In this document: positions 55,631 through 64,000 of the stretch, piece after piece
Position numbering within the stretch: position 1 is the stretch's first letter
Layout of the letters: every line of letters starts with the position of its first letter
Origin: Pirellula sp.
Lineage (GTDB): Bacteria; Planctomycetota; Planctomycetia; Pirellulales; PNKZ01
Assembly (NCBI GenBank): GCA_013822735.1
Contig: PNKZ01000016.1
Location: 1-64,000, forward strand
Direction of reading: 5' to 3'
DNA: 64,000 nt
Notes under the pieces: model-generated
What the model was told of the DNA's origin: nothing
The model's database searches: none
The model's input: only the letters and a program-made list of their open reading frames with translations
Program-made: the position numbers and the translations under genes

Positions 55631-55714
55631 GAATGCCGAATGCTGAATGCTGAAAAGAGGGACGAACCGGCGGTCCTTAATAACTCATAATTCACAACTC
55701 ATAACTCATAACTT
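55631..55714. repeat. Short direct repeats between gspE and gspF
   Basis: Tandem GAATGC[CT] units (55631-55653) and AACTCATAA-type units (55678-55714) in an otherwise GC-rich operon. They are degenerate short repeats of the type often dispersed in these genomes. The 187-base gap is the largest within the operon. Confidence 0.45.
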
Positions 55715-55809
55715 CCTCAGTGACCCCTCGCTTGCGAGCGCGGGGCTTGTATGTGACTCTGCCCTTTTCCCCTGTGCGCCGCCTCCTGCCGACTGCCCCC
55801 TGATCCACC

Positions 55810-57012
55810 ATGCCTGAGTTTGCTTACATCGCGCGCGACGTCGGCGGCCGGAAGGTGAGCGGCAAGCTCTCCGCCGGTACGCAGCAGGAAGCGCTTGCGC
55901 AACTCAGCACGCAGCAACTCTTCCCGCTCGAAGTGCAGGCCGAAAACGCGATGGCGGGCTTCGGTTCGCGGCGGCGCGTCAAAGCGGCGCTGCTTACCAC
56001 GGTCTACGGCCAGCTTGCCGACTTGCTCCGTAGCGGCGTCCCCCTCATGCGTTCGCTCGAGGTCTTGCGGAAGCAAGCCTCGCACGCCGGGCTCGTCGAA
56101 GTCTTGGCCCGCGTGCAGGACGACGTACGCGACGGCAAACCGTTGGCCGAAGCAATGGCCCGACATCCGCGCGTGTTCGGCGATATGGCGGTGAGCATGG
56201 TGCGCGCCGGCACCGAAGGGGGCTTCCTGGAAGAGGCGCTCGAACGCGTCGCCGAGTTCACGGAGAAACAAGACGAGCTCAAGGGACGCACGCAGGGAGC
56301 GTTGGCCTACCCCGTCTTTCTCGGCATCGTCGGCTTTTTGGTCGTCGTCGTCCTGCTAGTGTTCTTCGTCCCGAAGTTCGAAGGCCTGTTCGCGCGGCTT
56401 CGACAGCGCGGCGAGCTTCCCGCCCTCACCGATTGGCTGCTGGCGTTCAGCGGCTTCACGCAACGCTGGTGGTGGTTGCTCGCGCTGGTGATCTTCGGCG
56501 GCGGCGGGTGGATCTACTCGCGTCTGCAAACCGAGTCGGGCAAGCTCTGGTTCGATCAGTTCAAGCTGAAGATTCCGATGATCGCCCCGATCGTATTGAA
56601 CTTTTCGGTCGCCCGTTTCTGCCGCGTGCTCGGCACCATGCTCCACAACGGCGTGCCGATCTTGCGGTCGCTGGAAATCAGCGCCGCGGCGACCGGCAAT
56701 CGCGTGCTGGCCGCGGCGGTCGGGCGTGCGAGTGAAAACATTAGCGCCGGTCAATCTTTGGCGAAACCGCTCGCCGCCAACGGTCTGTTTCCGCCGGCGG
56801 TCGTCGAAATGATCGCGGTCGCCGAAGAATCCGCGACGCTCGACACCGTGCTGGTCCGCATCGCCGACGGGCTCGAACGCCGCACCTGGCGGCAGTTGGA
56901 CCTATTCGTACGCCTGCTGGAGCCGCTGATGCTGCTGGTTTTGGCGCTCGTCGTGTTGCTCTTAGCGGTCGCCCTACTGCTTCCCGTGATTAAAATGAGT
57001 ACGGCCATTTAG
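55810..57012 (+). CDS. gspF: Type II secretion inner-membrane protein GspF
   Basis: A platform protein of 400 residues, the normal length. It opens MPEFAYIARDVGGRKVSGKLSA. Two T2SSF domains are present (about 65-185, 270-390), with SMVRAGTEGGFLEEALERV as the conserved turn. Membrane helices are VFLGIVGFLVVVVLLVFFVP, WWWLLALVIFGGGGWIYS and MLLVLALVVLLLAVALLLPV. It follows gspE and precedes gspG by 95 bases. Confidence 0.96.
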   Translation: MPEFAYIARDVGGRKVSGKLSAGTQQEALAQLSTQQLFPLEVQAENAMAGFGSRRRVKAALLTTVYGQLADLLRSGVPLMRSLEVLRKQASHAGLVEVLARVQDDVRDGKPLAEAMARHPRVFGDMAVSMVRAGTEGGFLEEALERVAEFTEKQDELKGRTQGALAYPVFLGIVGFLVVVVLLVFFVPKFEGLFARLRQRGELPALTDWLLAFSGFTQRWWWLLALVIFGGGGWIYSRLQTESGKLWFDQFKLKIPMIAPIVLNFSVARFCRVLGTMLHNGVPILRSLEISAAATGNRVLAAAVGRASENISAGQSLAKPLAANGLFPPAVVEMIAVAEESATLDTVLVRIADGLERRTWRQLDLFVRLLEPLMLLVLALVVLLLAVALLLPVIKMSTAI

Positions 57013-57107
57013 CCGCCGGCGCGCCGCCACTATAACCGAACATGGACCGAGTCACGCAACCAACTGCTCACCAACAATCGCCTACCGTATATCGAGGAGA
57101 GTTTTCG

Positions 57108-57551
57108 ATGAATCGCCCGTTGTCCGCTCGTCGCCGTGCTCATCGCGCCGGCTTCACGCTCATGGAAGTGTTGCTCGTGTTGGCCATCTTGGTCATCCTC
57201 GGGTCGCTCGCCGCGGTGTCGTTTCGCGGCGTCATCAGCGATGCCGACACCAAAGCGGCCAAGAGCCAAGTCGGTTTGTTCAAGCCGGGCGTCGAGGTGT
57301 ACCAGCTCACGTTCAAGCAATATCCGCCGTCGCTCAACGCGCTTGTGCAACCGCCGCCGGAAGTCGATCAAGAGAAGTGGCAGAAGATCATTGCCCCGAG
57401 CTTTCCCTCGGGCACGCTGCCGAAGGATCCTTGGAACAACGAATACCGCTTCGCCGCCCCCGGCACGCATAACCCCAACGGCTACGACATTTGGTCGATG
57501 GGTCCCGACGGCGTCGACGGCACTCCCGACGACGTGGGCAATTGGAACTAA
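57108..57551 (+). CDS. gspG: Major pseudopilin GspG
   Basis: A 147-residue major pseudopilin. The leader ends HRAG and the mature protein begins FTLMEVLLVLAILVILGSLAAV with Glu5. The GspG-specific features QYPPSLNALVQPP, LPKDPWNNEYRFAAPG and the calcium-site tail YDIWSMGPDGVDGTPDDVGNW are all present. ATG 57108 has AGGAGA 7 bases upstream. It is the canonical counterpart of the unusual pseudopilins in the first locus. Confidence 0.96.
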   Translation: MNRPLSARRRAHRAGFTLMEVLLVLAILVILGSLAAVSFRGVISDADTKAAKSQVGLFKPGVEVYQLTFKQYPPSLNALVQPPPEVDQEKWQKIIAPSFPSGTLPKDPWNNEYRFAAPGTHNPNGYDIWSMGPDGVDGTPDDVGNWN

Positions 57552-57556
57552 CGGGT

Positions 57557-58144
57557 ATGCGCAATCGTCGACGCGGCTTCACGCTGCTGGAAACCATGTT
57601 GACGTTGGCCTTGCTCGTAGGGCTGACGGCGCTGGCGTGGCCGGCATTGGAGAAGCCGTTCGCCGTCGAGCGGTTGCGCAAATCGGCCGATCAGCTGCAT
57701 GCCGATCTGACGCGTGCCCGAGCCACCGCCATTCGTAACGGACAGACTCTGGAGTTTGTCGTCGACGGCACGAGCGGACATTACGCCGTCATGCCGATTG
57801 CGGGCTTCGCCCCCTCGCAAGCTACGCCTGCCGTGAGCGCCGTCGCTCCGTCGGCAGGGGCCGAGCATGCGCCGGGCCAAGCGCTGCCCGAAGGGATTCG
57901 GATCGTCACGATCGAGGCGATCGACGACGTCACTCCCGCGCCGCAGCCGGTCGGGTTCGCACAACCGGCGGACCCCGCCGCCGCGGCGGCCTCGCAAACC
58001 GTCTACTTCCATCCCGACGGCACGACGTCAACCGCCGTCTTCACGCTCGCCAACGAACATGGCATGGCCCTGCGGCTCGAGCTGCGCGGGCTCACCGGCA
58101 CCCTGGCCAAAGGGGATCCCTTCGTCTTTCAGGCGGGGCCCTAA
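57557..58144 (+). CDS. gspH: Minor pseudopilin GspH
   Basis: A 195-residue prepilin-like protein: leader MRNRRRG, then FTLLETMLTLALLVGLTALAW. The mature part has ADQLHADLTRARATAIRNGQTLEFVVDG, typical of GspH (N-methylation, helix, then beta domain), with QTVYFHPDGTTSTAVFTLAN near the end. It lies 5 bases after gspG and 2 bases before gspI. Confidence 0.9.
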   Translation: MRNRRRGFTLLETMLTLALLVGLTALAWPALEKPFAVERLRKSADQLHADLTRARATAIRNGQTLEFVVDGTSGHYAVMPIAGFAPSQATPAVSAVAPSAGAEHAPGQALPEGIRIVTIEAIDDVTPAPQPVGFAQPADPAAAAASQTVYFHPDGTTSTAVFTLANEHGMALRLELRGLTGTLAKGDPFVFQAGP

Positions 58145-58146
58145 TC

Positions 58147-58641
58147 ATGATCATGCGCGCTCGAGCTCGGTCCCAACGCGCGCGGCGCGGATTCACGCTG
58201 TTGGAAGTGTTGCTCGCGCTGGCGATTCTCGTCGGCAGCTTGGCGACCATCGGCGAACTGACGCGCATGGGGCTGCAAAACGCGCATCGGGCCGCGGCTT
58301 CGGCGACGGCTCAACTTCTCTGCGAGAGCAAGCTCGCCGAAATCACCTCCGGAATCACGGCCGCGACCTCCGCGCCGCCGGCCCCGCTCGATGAAACCGG
58401 TCTGTGGCAATACAGCGTCGCGGTAGAACCGACGGCCGATGCGAGCTTGCTGGTAGTGCGCGTGACGGTGTCGGAGAATCTGCCGCCGCAGCAGAGCCCG
58501 GTCGAGTTTACGCTGGTCCGTTGGATGGTCGACCCGCAAGCTTCGGCTGATGCCGCCGCGGCTGCCGAAGCCCAAGCCGCGAGCGCGTCCGGCAGTTCGA
58601 CAGGTAGCTCGTCGACCTCGACGACGGGGGCCGGATCATGA
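58147..58641 (+). CDS. gspI: Minor pseudopilin GspI
   Basis: A 164-residue prepilin-like protein. The leader ends RRG, then FTLLEVLLALAILVGSLATIG. The segment ATAQLLCESKLAEITSG is a conserved GspI feature (AxxxAxxKxxE). A Ser/Thr/Ala-rich tail (about 135-164) is unusual. The stop overlaps the gspJ ATG by 4 bases. Confidence 0.9.
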   Translation: MIMRARARSQRARRGFTLLEVLLALAILVGSLATIGELTRMGLQNAHRAAASATAQLLCESKLAEITSGITAATSAPPAPLDETGLWQYSVAVEPTADASLLVVRVTVSENLPPQQSPVEFTLVRWMVDPQASADAAAAAEAQAASASGSSTGSSSTSTTGAGS

Positions 58642-59966
58642 CGCTCCTCGTCGTTCGAAATCGGCGGCATTGTGCTGCGCAACGCGCACTGCGCCGCGGC
58701 TACACGCTACTGGAAGTGATGCTCGTGATGGTGATCACGATGGTGCTGGTCACCGCGGTCGGCTCGGCGCTGAACATCTACCTGCGAAGCGTCGAAGCGG
58801 GCCGCGCCGAAGTGGAACAAGCTCAGTTGGCACGCGCTTTGTTGCGGCGCATCGCCGACGATCTCCGCAGCGCCGTCCCGGTCGTGGTCGATAGCTCGAC
58901 CGCCGAACCTTCCACCGCTTCCGCGGCACTGAGCGGGGCGATCAGTGCGGCGTCGGGTGCTGCGGGAGGCGCGAGCAGTGGTGGAAGCTCGAGCGGGGGC
59001 AGTTCCGGCGGCAACTCCAGCAGCGCCAAAATCACCAATATCACCGGCTCCACCGGCGTCACGAACATCGGCGGCTCGACCGGAGCCACAAGCTCCGGGA
59101 CCACGTCGGCCTCGAGCGCGCAGTCGGCCGGCGGCGTCAGCGGTTCCTCGGGCGGTACGTCCGGTAGCTCCGGCGGCGCTTCGGGAAGTTCCAAATCGGG
59201 CGGCTCCACGTCGAGCGGTAGTTCCGGTACCTCGGGCGGATCGAGCGGCTCCGGAAGCGGCGGTTCCTCGGGAAGTTCCGGCAGCAGCGGCGGCTCGGCG
59301 AAGAGCGCCGCCGATGCGGAGTCGGAATCGTCGGGCGATGTGACCATCGCTCCGCTCGGCGTTTACGGCAACCAGTACGATCTGCAAGTCGACGTCAGTC
59401 GACTTCCGCGCATCGATCGCATGGATTCGCTTACCGGCACCATCACGCCCGACGGCATCGCCGCGGCCGGCGATCCGCCGAGCGATGTGAAGACGGTCTC
59501 TTACTACATCTCGACGACCGCCGCGGCCGCCGCTCCGCTCTCTTCGAACTCCGGCACGGCCGCACCCGTCATGCCCGCCGGCGGCCTCGTTCGGCGGCAA
59601 GTCGATCGTGCGATCGTCAACTACGGCACGCTCTACGGCGGCTCGACTGACGCGGGAACGCGCGAGCAGATGCTCGCCCCGGAAGCGACGGCGCTCGAGT
59701 TCCGCTATTACGACGGCACCGAGTGGCTCACCAGTTGGAGTTCGTCCGATCGTGGCGCCGTGCCCGTCGCGATTGAAATCATGCTCACATTGCGGGCCGC
59801 CGACGCCGCGCCGGTCGGGTCGACCCTGCTCTTGGCCTCCCCCGGCTTGCCGCAAGAACAAACGTATCGCCTGATGGTGCATCTGCCGGCCGGCGAACCA
59901 TCGACGGCCGGAGAAGCGTCGACCACCGAAGACACTTCGTCGACCGCGACGGAGGCCTCGCCGTGA
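58638..59966 (+). CDS. gspJ: Minor pseudopilin GspJ with Ser/Gly insertion
   Basis: A 442-residue protein, about twice the usual GspJ length. Leader to RRG, then YTLLEVMLVMVITMVLVTAVG (Tyr at mature position 1). QLARALLRRIADDLRSAVP is the GspJ helix. Residues about 95-227 are a low-complexity Ser/Gly/Thr block inserted before the beta domain. The beta domain continues with GNQYDLQVDVSRLPRID, ATALEFRYYDGTEWLTSWSS and the typical PVAIEIMLTLR. The stop overlaps gspK as GTGA. Confidence 0.9.
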   Translation: MTLLVVRNRRHCAAQRALRRGYTLLEVMLVMVITMVLVTAVGSALNIYLRSVEAGRAEVEQAQLARALLRRIADDLRSAVPVVVDSSTAEPSTASAALSGAISAASGAAGGASSGGSSSGGSSGGNSSSAKITNITGSTGVTNIGGSTGATSSGTTSASSAQSAGGVSGSSGGTSGSSGGASGSSKSGGSTSSGSSGTSGGSSGSGSGGSSGSSGSSGGSAKSAADAESESSGDVTIAPLGVYGNQYDLQVDVSRLPRIDRMDSLTGTITPDGIAAAGDPPSDVKTVSYYISTTAAAAAPLSSNSGTAAPVMPAGGLVRRQVDRAIVNYGTLYGGSTDAGTREQMLAPEATALEFRYYDGTEWLTSWSSSDRGAVPVAIEIMLTLRAADAAPVGSTLLLASPGLPQEQTYRLMVHLPAGEPSTAGEASTTEDTSSTATEASP

Positions 59967-61495
59967 ATCGTCGTAGTAAACACCGTTGCAATCGTCGGGC
60001 TCTGGCGCTCATCATCGTGCTCGTGGTCGTCACGCTGCTTTCGCTGGCGTCGTACACCTTCACCGACATGATGCTCGCCGAATATCAAGCGGCCGACGCG
60101 CACGGGCAGGCGCTCCAGGCCCGCGCCGCGAGCGACAGCGCGGTCGAGAAGCTGATGGTGCTGTTGAAGCTGGACAAGGAGTCGCTTCGCGATCGGGGCG
60201 GGCTCTACAACAACCCGGCGGAGTTGCAGGGAATTCCGGTCGTCGACGGCGCTACGGCCGGCGAACGTGTGAAATTTACCGTGCTCGCTCCGCTTTACGA
60301 GCAGGACGCCCCGACAACGCTCCGCTACGGCGTGGAAGACGAATCGATGCGGCTCAACCTCAACGCGCTGATCGCGCAACACGAGGACGAGACCGAGCAG
60401 CGGACGCGGTTGATGAGCGTGCCCGGCATGTCGGAAGAGGTGGCCGATTCGATTCTCGACTGGCTCGATGAAGATGACGAGGCGCGCGAGTTTGGCGCCG
60501 AGGTCGATACCTATTCAGGCTTCTCGCCGCCGCGCGCTCCGAAGAACGGGCCGCTGGATACTGTCGAGGAGTTGCTGCTCGTGCAAGGGGTCACGCCCCA
60601 ACTGCTTTTCGGGGCCGACGCCAACCGCAACGGCTTGGTTGACGCCGACGAACAACTGGCGATGCTGCCCGAGGGAATCGACAACGCCGACGGCTCGTTC
60701 GACCGCGGCTGGTCGGGTTACTTCACTCTCTACAGCGGCGAAGGCAACACGCAAGCGAGCGGCGCGCCGAAGGTGAATATCAACGGCGACGATTTGGAAA
60801 CGCTGTACTCGGATCTGCAAGCTCTCGGCCAAGCCGACTTGGCGACGTTCGTGATTCTCTATCGCCAAAGCGGCGCTTATACGGGAAGCGGCGCGGCGTC
60901 GACGCCGGCCGCCGTCGGTGCGCCGGACTTCACGAAGCAAGCCCGGTATACATTCTCCACGGTGCTCGATTTGATCGGCTCGCGGACCAGCGCCACGGTG
61001 CAAGGGAGCACGCTCGCGATCGATTCGCCGATTAAGAACGATCCGTTCCAACTCGGCACGCAATTGCCTCTGATCATGGATACGCTCACGACGTCGACCG
61101 CGACCGTGGCGCGCGGCAAGCTCAACGTGAATCAGGCGCCCAGGGCGCTGCTCTTGGGAGTGCCGGGCCTGACGGAAGAGAAGGTCGATCAGATTCTCGC
61201 CATTCGCTATCCCGAACCGAGCGAAGAGATGCCGGGCTCCGAATACCCGACCTGGTTGCTGACGCAGAGCATTCTGACGCTCGACGAGATGAAGGCCGTG
61301 TTTCCGCTGCTCACGGCCCAAGGGGGCGTCTACCGCGCGCAAATTGTCGGTTATTACGAACAATCAGGCCCGGCGGCGCGCGTCGAGGTCGTGATAGATG
61401 CTACCGGCACGACTCCCCGGCGATTACTCTGGAGAGAGATCACGCATTTGGGCCGCGGATTTCCCAACGAAACGTTGGGTTCGTTCGGCCCGTAG
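59963..61495 (+). CDS. gspK: Minor pseudopilin GspK
   Basis: A 510-residue GspK. The leader NRRA precedes LALIIVLVVVTLLSLASYTF; the residue at -1 is Ala, not Gly. Glu5 is absent, as is normal for GspK. SAVEKLMVLL, YGVEDESMRLNLNAL and the helical helix-hairpin-helix-like SVPGMSEEVADSILDWLD are family features. So are KVNINGDDLETLYSDL and GKLNVNQAPRALLLGVPGL later. The start is GTG 59963, overlapping the gspJ stop by 4 bases. It would cap the pseudopilus tip with GspI and GspJ. Confidence 0.93.
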   Translation: MNRRSKHRCNRRALALIIVLVVVTLLSLASYTFTDMMLAEYQAADAHGQALQARAASDSAVEKLMVLLKLDKESLRDRGGLYNNPAELQGIPVVDGATAGERVKFTVLAPLYEQDAPTTLRYGVEDESMRLNLNALIAQHEDETEQRTRLMSVPGMSEEVADSILDWLDEDDEAREFGAEVDTYSGFSPPRAPKNGPLDTVEELLLVQGVTPQLLFGADANRNGLVDADEQLAMLPEGIDNADGSFDRGWSGYFTLYSGEGNTQASGAPKVNINGDDLETLYSDLQALGQADLATFVILYRQSGAYTGSGAASTPAAVGAPDFTKQARYTFSTVLDLIGSRTSATVQGSTLAIDSPIKNDPFQLGTQLPLIMDTLTTSTATVARGKLNVNQAPRALLLGVPGLTEEKVDQILAIRYPEPSEEMPGSEYPTWLLTQSILTLDEMKAVFPLLTAQGGVYRAQIVGYYEQSGPAARVEVVIDATGTTPRRLLWREITHLGRGFPNETLGSFGP

Positions 61496-61525
61496 TTTTG
61501 TTCTTGGCTTTAGCGAGTGGCCGGC

Positions 61526-63037
61526 ATGGCGCAATGGGTCGCCGTCGATTGGGATGTACGCGAAGCGCGAGTCGTCGCCGGCACGCTGCGCGGCAACCGC
61601 CTGCGCATCGAGCACGCCTTTCGGGCGCCGTGGCCGGGCGCGACGGTATTTGACGCCGACGCCCTCGCGCAACGTACGGCCGTGCTCGGCGACGCATTGC
61701 AAAAGCGGGGACTCGCCAAGGCGGAAGCGATCGTCTTGATTGGTCGAGCCGCGGTCGAGCTGAAGCAACTGCAGTTGCCTCCCGCGCCCGACGCCGAACT
61801 GCCGGACATGGTCCGATTTCTCGCGCAGCGCGAGCTGCATGCGCTCGCCGCCGGGGGATTGCTCGATTTCGTGCCGACTCCGGCCGGACCGAACGAGCCG
61901 CGCTCGGTGATGGCCGCGGCCGTCGAGCCGGGCCCTGCCGCGCAAGTGCGACAACTTATTGAAGGGGCCGGGCTGAAGCTGCGGCGGATGTTGCTCCGGC
62001 CGGTCGCCGCAGCATCGTTGACGCTGCGCCGCGTGGCCCACGACGAGGAGCCGCGGTTGCTGGTCGATCCCGGCGCGGAAGAGGCGGAGGTGGCGGCGCT
62101 GGCGGGAGCGAGTATCGTATTGGTCCGCAGCGCGCGCATGCCGGGCGACTTGGAATCGGCCGACTATCGTCGCGCGCTGGCCACCGACTTGCGCCGCACC
62201 TTGGCCAGCGTACAGCATCAGCTGGGCGGGCGGCGCGTGGCGGCGATCGAACTCTGCGGCGGCGTCGCGGGCCGGCAAGCGATGGCCGAACAATTGGCGG
62301 CCGATCTCGGCGTGACGGTCGACGTCGTGGATGCTTGGAGTCCGCTGCCGGCCGCGCTCGAACTCGATCCGTCGGTGAGTCCGGAGGAAGGACGCTATGC
62401 AGCGCTCTTGGGGGCGCTGGCCGATGAAGCCGAGGGGGCCGCGCCGAAGCTCGACTTTCTGAATCCGCACCGTGCGCCGGAGCCGCCGAACCGTCGGCGG
62501 CAGGTGATCGTCGGCGCGTTTTGCGCGACGCTGGCGCTCGCTCTCGTCTGGGGTTTCTTGCAATGGAAGTTCGGCCGCATCGACGATGAAATCAAACTCA
62601 CGCGCGATACCGCCAATGCGATGGCTCCGGCGGTGAAGGCGGCGCAAGAGTTGGAACGTAAAGCGAAGGACATCGAAGCGTGGCGGCGCGGCAACGTCGC
62701 CTGGCTCGACGAACTGGAGCGGCTTTCGCGTCAGGCGCCTTCGAACAAAGTGACGCTGCTCACCTCGCTGCGACTCTCCGCGCTGCCGCAAGGCGGGGAG
62801 TTGCAACTCAAGGGCGTGGCGACCGAGCCGAGCGTCGTCGATGAATTGGAGCACGGACTGCGCGACGGGCATCACCTCGTCGAAGGAAAGGGTCGCCGGC
62901 ACGATGCGCTGAACCCGAAGTATCCTTGGGGTTTTTCGTCGAACGTACTGGTGAAGCCGGACGCACCGCCGGCAGCAGCACAGCCGAAGCCTTCTTCCTC
63001 CGCCGCGCCTTCCGCAACGGCCGGAGGCGCCCGATGA
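61526..63037 (+). CDS. gspL: GspL-like protein (PilM-PilN architecture)
   Basis: A 503-residue protein. The actin-like cytoplasmic domain (1-305) starts WVAVDWDVREARVV. A linker FLNPHRAPEPP resembles the PilN start. The membrane helix is about 326-345 (VIVGAFCATLALALVWGFL), then a coiled-coil and a periplasmic domain. ATG 61526 is preferred over GTG 61517. It ends in a Pro/Ser/Ala tail and overlaps the next gene by 4 bases (ATGA). It parallels the protein at 16548-17963. Confidence 0.82.
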   Translation: MAQWVAVDWDVREARVVAGTLRGNRLRIEHAFRAPWPGATVFDADALAQRTAVLGDALQKRGLAKAEAIVLIGRAAVELKQLQLPPAPDAELPDMVRFLAQRELHALAAGGLLDFVPTPAGPNEPRSVMAAAVEPGPAAQVRQLIEGAGLKLRRMLLRPVAAASLTLRRVAHDEEPRLLVDPGAEEAEVAALAGASIVLVRSARMPGDLESADYRRALATDLRRTLASVQHQLGGRRVAAIELCGGVAGRQAMAEQLAADLGVTVDVVDAWSPLPAALELDPSVSPEEGRYAALLGALADEAEGAAPKLDFLNPHRAPEPPNRRRQVIVGAFCATLALALVWGFLQWKFGRIDDEIKLTRDTANAMAPAVKAAQELERKAKDIEAWRRGNVAWLDELERLSRQAPSNKVTLLTSLRLSALPQGGELQLKGVATEPSVVDELEHGLRDGHHLVEGKGRRHDALNPKYPWGFSSNVLVKPDAPPAAAQPKPSSSAAPSATAGGAR

Positions 63038-63969
63038 ACGTACGCGAGAAACGGCTCGCCGCGGCCGTGGGGGGCTTGAGCGTCCTGGCGATCGTGGTGC
63101 TGGGAGTGCAGGGATATTCGAGCGCCGTGGGAACGCGCGAGGCGCAACTTACGGCGGCGCGCGACGATCTGATGAAGAAGCAACTTGTCGTCGCCCAAGC
63201 GGCCATGGCGAATTTGAAACTGAGCGAATGGGAAGACCAATCGCTGCCGCGCGATCGCGAGCTGGCACGTTCGCTCTACCAGAACTGGCTCGTTGCGGAA
63301 CTCAACCGCGTGCGCCTGAAGCAGGTGACGGTGGAGCCGGGCCGCGGTACGCAGATGCGCGACGTTTTCACCAAGCAGCCGTTTACATTGAAGGCGCGCG
63401 GAACGCTGGAGCAACTGAGCCGTTGGTTGGCGGCGTTTTACAAGGCCGACCATCTGCATCAGATTCGCGACCTGATGTTGCAGCCGACGCAGGACGGCGG
63501 CGAACTACAAATTACGGCGAGCATTGAGGCGCTGGTGCTGCACGACGCCGCCCGCCGCGATAAGCTCAACGATCGCGTGAATCCGGCCTGGAACGAGGAC
63601 GCGAGCAACGCGGCCGTGGCGGCGATCACGGCCCGCAACTTGTTTGCTCCGTACGTTCCGCCCCCTCCTCCACCGCCGCCGGTCGTGAAGAGCACGCCGG
63701 CTCCCCCTCCGCCGCCGGCGTTCGATCCGTCGAAGTTTACGTTTCTCACTTCGATCATCTCGGTCGACGCCCGTCCGCAGGCCTGGCTCAATGTGCGTCC
63801 GACGAATCAGCTGCTGAAGTTGAACGAGGGAGATAGCATCTCCGTCGGCCGTTTCGAGGGGAAGCTCGTGCGCATCGGTGCTCAGGAAATCGAGATCGAG
63901 AGCGCCGGCAAACGGCGCATCGTCGCGCTCGGCAAGTCGCTCGAGCAAGGGATCGATCTGCCGCTCTAA
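63034..63969 (+). CDS. gspM: GspM/PilO-like protein fused to a GspC/PilP-like domain
   Basis: A 311-residue bitopic protein. The membrane helix is 9-25. A coiled-coil (33-70) and a PilO/GspM-like domain (about 75-175, with FTLKARGTLEQLSRWLAAF) follow. Next come ITARNLFAPY, a poly-Pro linker (209-228), and a small C-terminal domain (about 234-308). The last domain reads FLTSIISVDARPQAWLNVRP then LNEGDSISVGRFEGKLVRIG, and it resembles the GspC homology region/PilP. No separate gspC is seen in this operon, so the fusion may replace it. GGAGG lies 6 bases before the ATG. After 63969 only 31 bases remain, with no gene seen. Confidence 0.75.
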   Translation: MNVREKRLAAAVGGLSVLAIVVLGVQGYSSAVGTREAQLTAARDDLMKKQLVVAQAAMANLKLSEWEDQSLPRDRELARSLYQNWLVAELNRVRLKQVTVEPGRGTQMRDVFTKQPFTLKARGTLEQLSRWLAAFYKADHLHQIRDLMLQPTQDGGELQITASIEALVLHDAARRDKLNDRVNPAWNEDASNAAVAAITARNLFAPYVPPPPPPPPVVKSTPAPPPPPAFDPSKFTFLTSIISVDARPQAWLNVRPTNQLLKLNEGDSISVGRFEGKLVRIGAQEIEIESAGKRRIVALGKSLEQGIDLPL

Positions 63970-64000
63970 CGGCCGCGGCGTGGAATGCCGGCAACGGGCA

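Noticed and set aside
55631-55714. Short AT-rich direct repeats considered as an attachment site or CRISPR
   Set aside because: Units are under 10 bases and degenerate, with no integrase nearby.

Overview
The window reads as chromosomal DNA of a planctomycete, probably Pirellulales-like. This is inferred from gene content, not from a marker gene: a DUF1501 protein, a formylglycine sulfatase, PQQ-type propellers (one carrying EF-hands), Cys-rich small exported proteins, a multi-EF-hand secreted protein, and high GC with many GC-rich palindromic intergenic repeats. No rRNA, tRNA, CRISPR array, phage or transposase gene was seen.

Layout. 1-708: non-coding, repeat-rich. 709-4754 (-): dxr, rseP and a HAD hydrolase, divergent from ftsH (5056-7350, +). 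7383-25372 (-): a long secretion/pilus locus. From its promoter end it encodes four large related pseudopilins (with a Cys-rich exported protein between two of them), two more pseudopilins, a GspL/PilM-N protein, a PilO/GspM protein, a PilT-like ATPase, a GspE/PilB ATPase, GspF/PilC, a PilP-like protein, a secretin and a TPR lipoprotein. 25518-28030 (+): a PQQ-like propeller, a kelch-like protein and a 59-residue HemP-like protein. 28125-33528 (-): a DUF4380-like protein, topoisomerase IB overlapping a methyltransferase, a Cys-rich exported peptide and an SGNH hydrolase. 33676-36850 (+): DUF1501 protein, a repeat-rich 580-base gap and an orphan histidine kinase. 36946-46364 (-): catabolic genes (aldolase, glycosidase-N-like protein, propeller with EF-hands, amidohydrolase, class III aminotransferase, sulfatase), a low-molecular-weight phosphatase and an unknown protein. 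46651-63969 (mostly +): YceI, a huge secretin-N-domain protein without a barrel, a 7-EF-hand protein (-), a Spy-like protein, then a compact type II secretion operon gspE-F-G-H-I-J-K-L-M whose last gene appears to be a GspM-GspC (PilO-PilP) fusion.

How it fits together. Two distinct type IV filament machines lie within 40 kb. The second is a near-canonical pseudopilus operon. The first has a retraction-type PilT ATPase, its own secretin, and a set of unusual pseudopilins of 235-307 residues. It is the best candidate here for an undescribed system. Nearby sulfatase, aldolase, aminotransferase and propeller genes suggest polysaccharide or sugar-acid use, but the link is only proximity. Small intergenic elements occur throughout; two of about 130 bp share identical 11-bp terminal inverted repeats.
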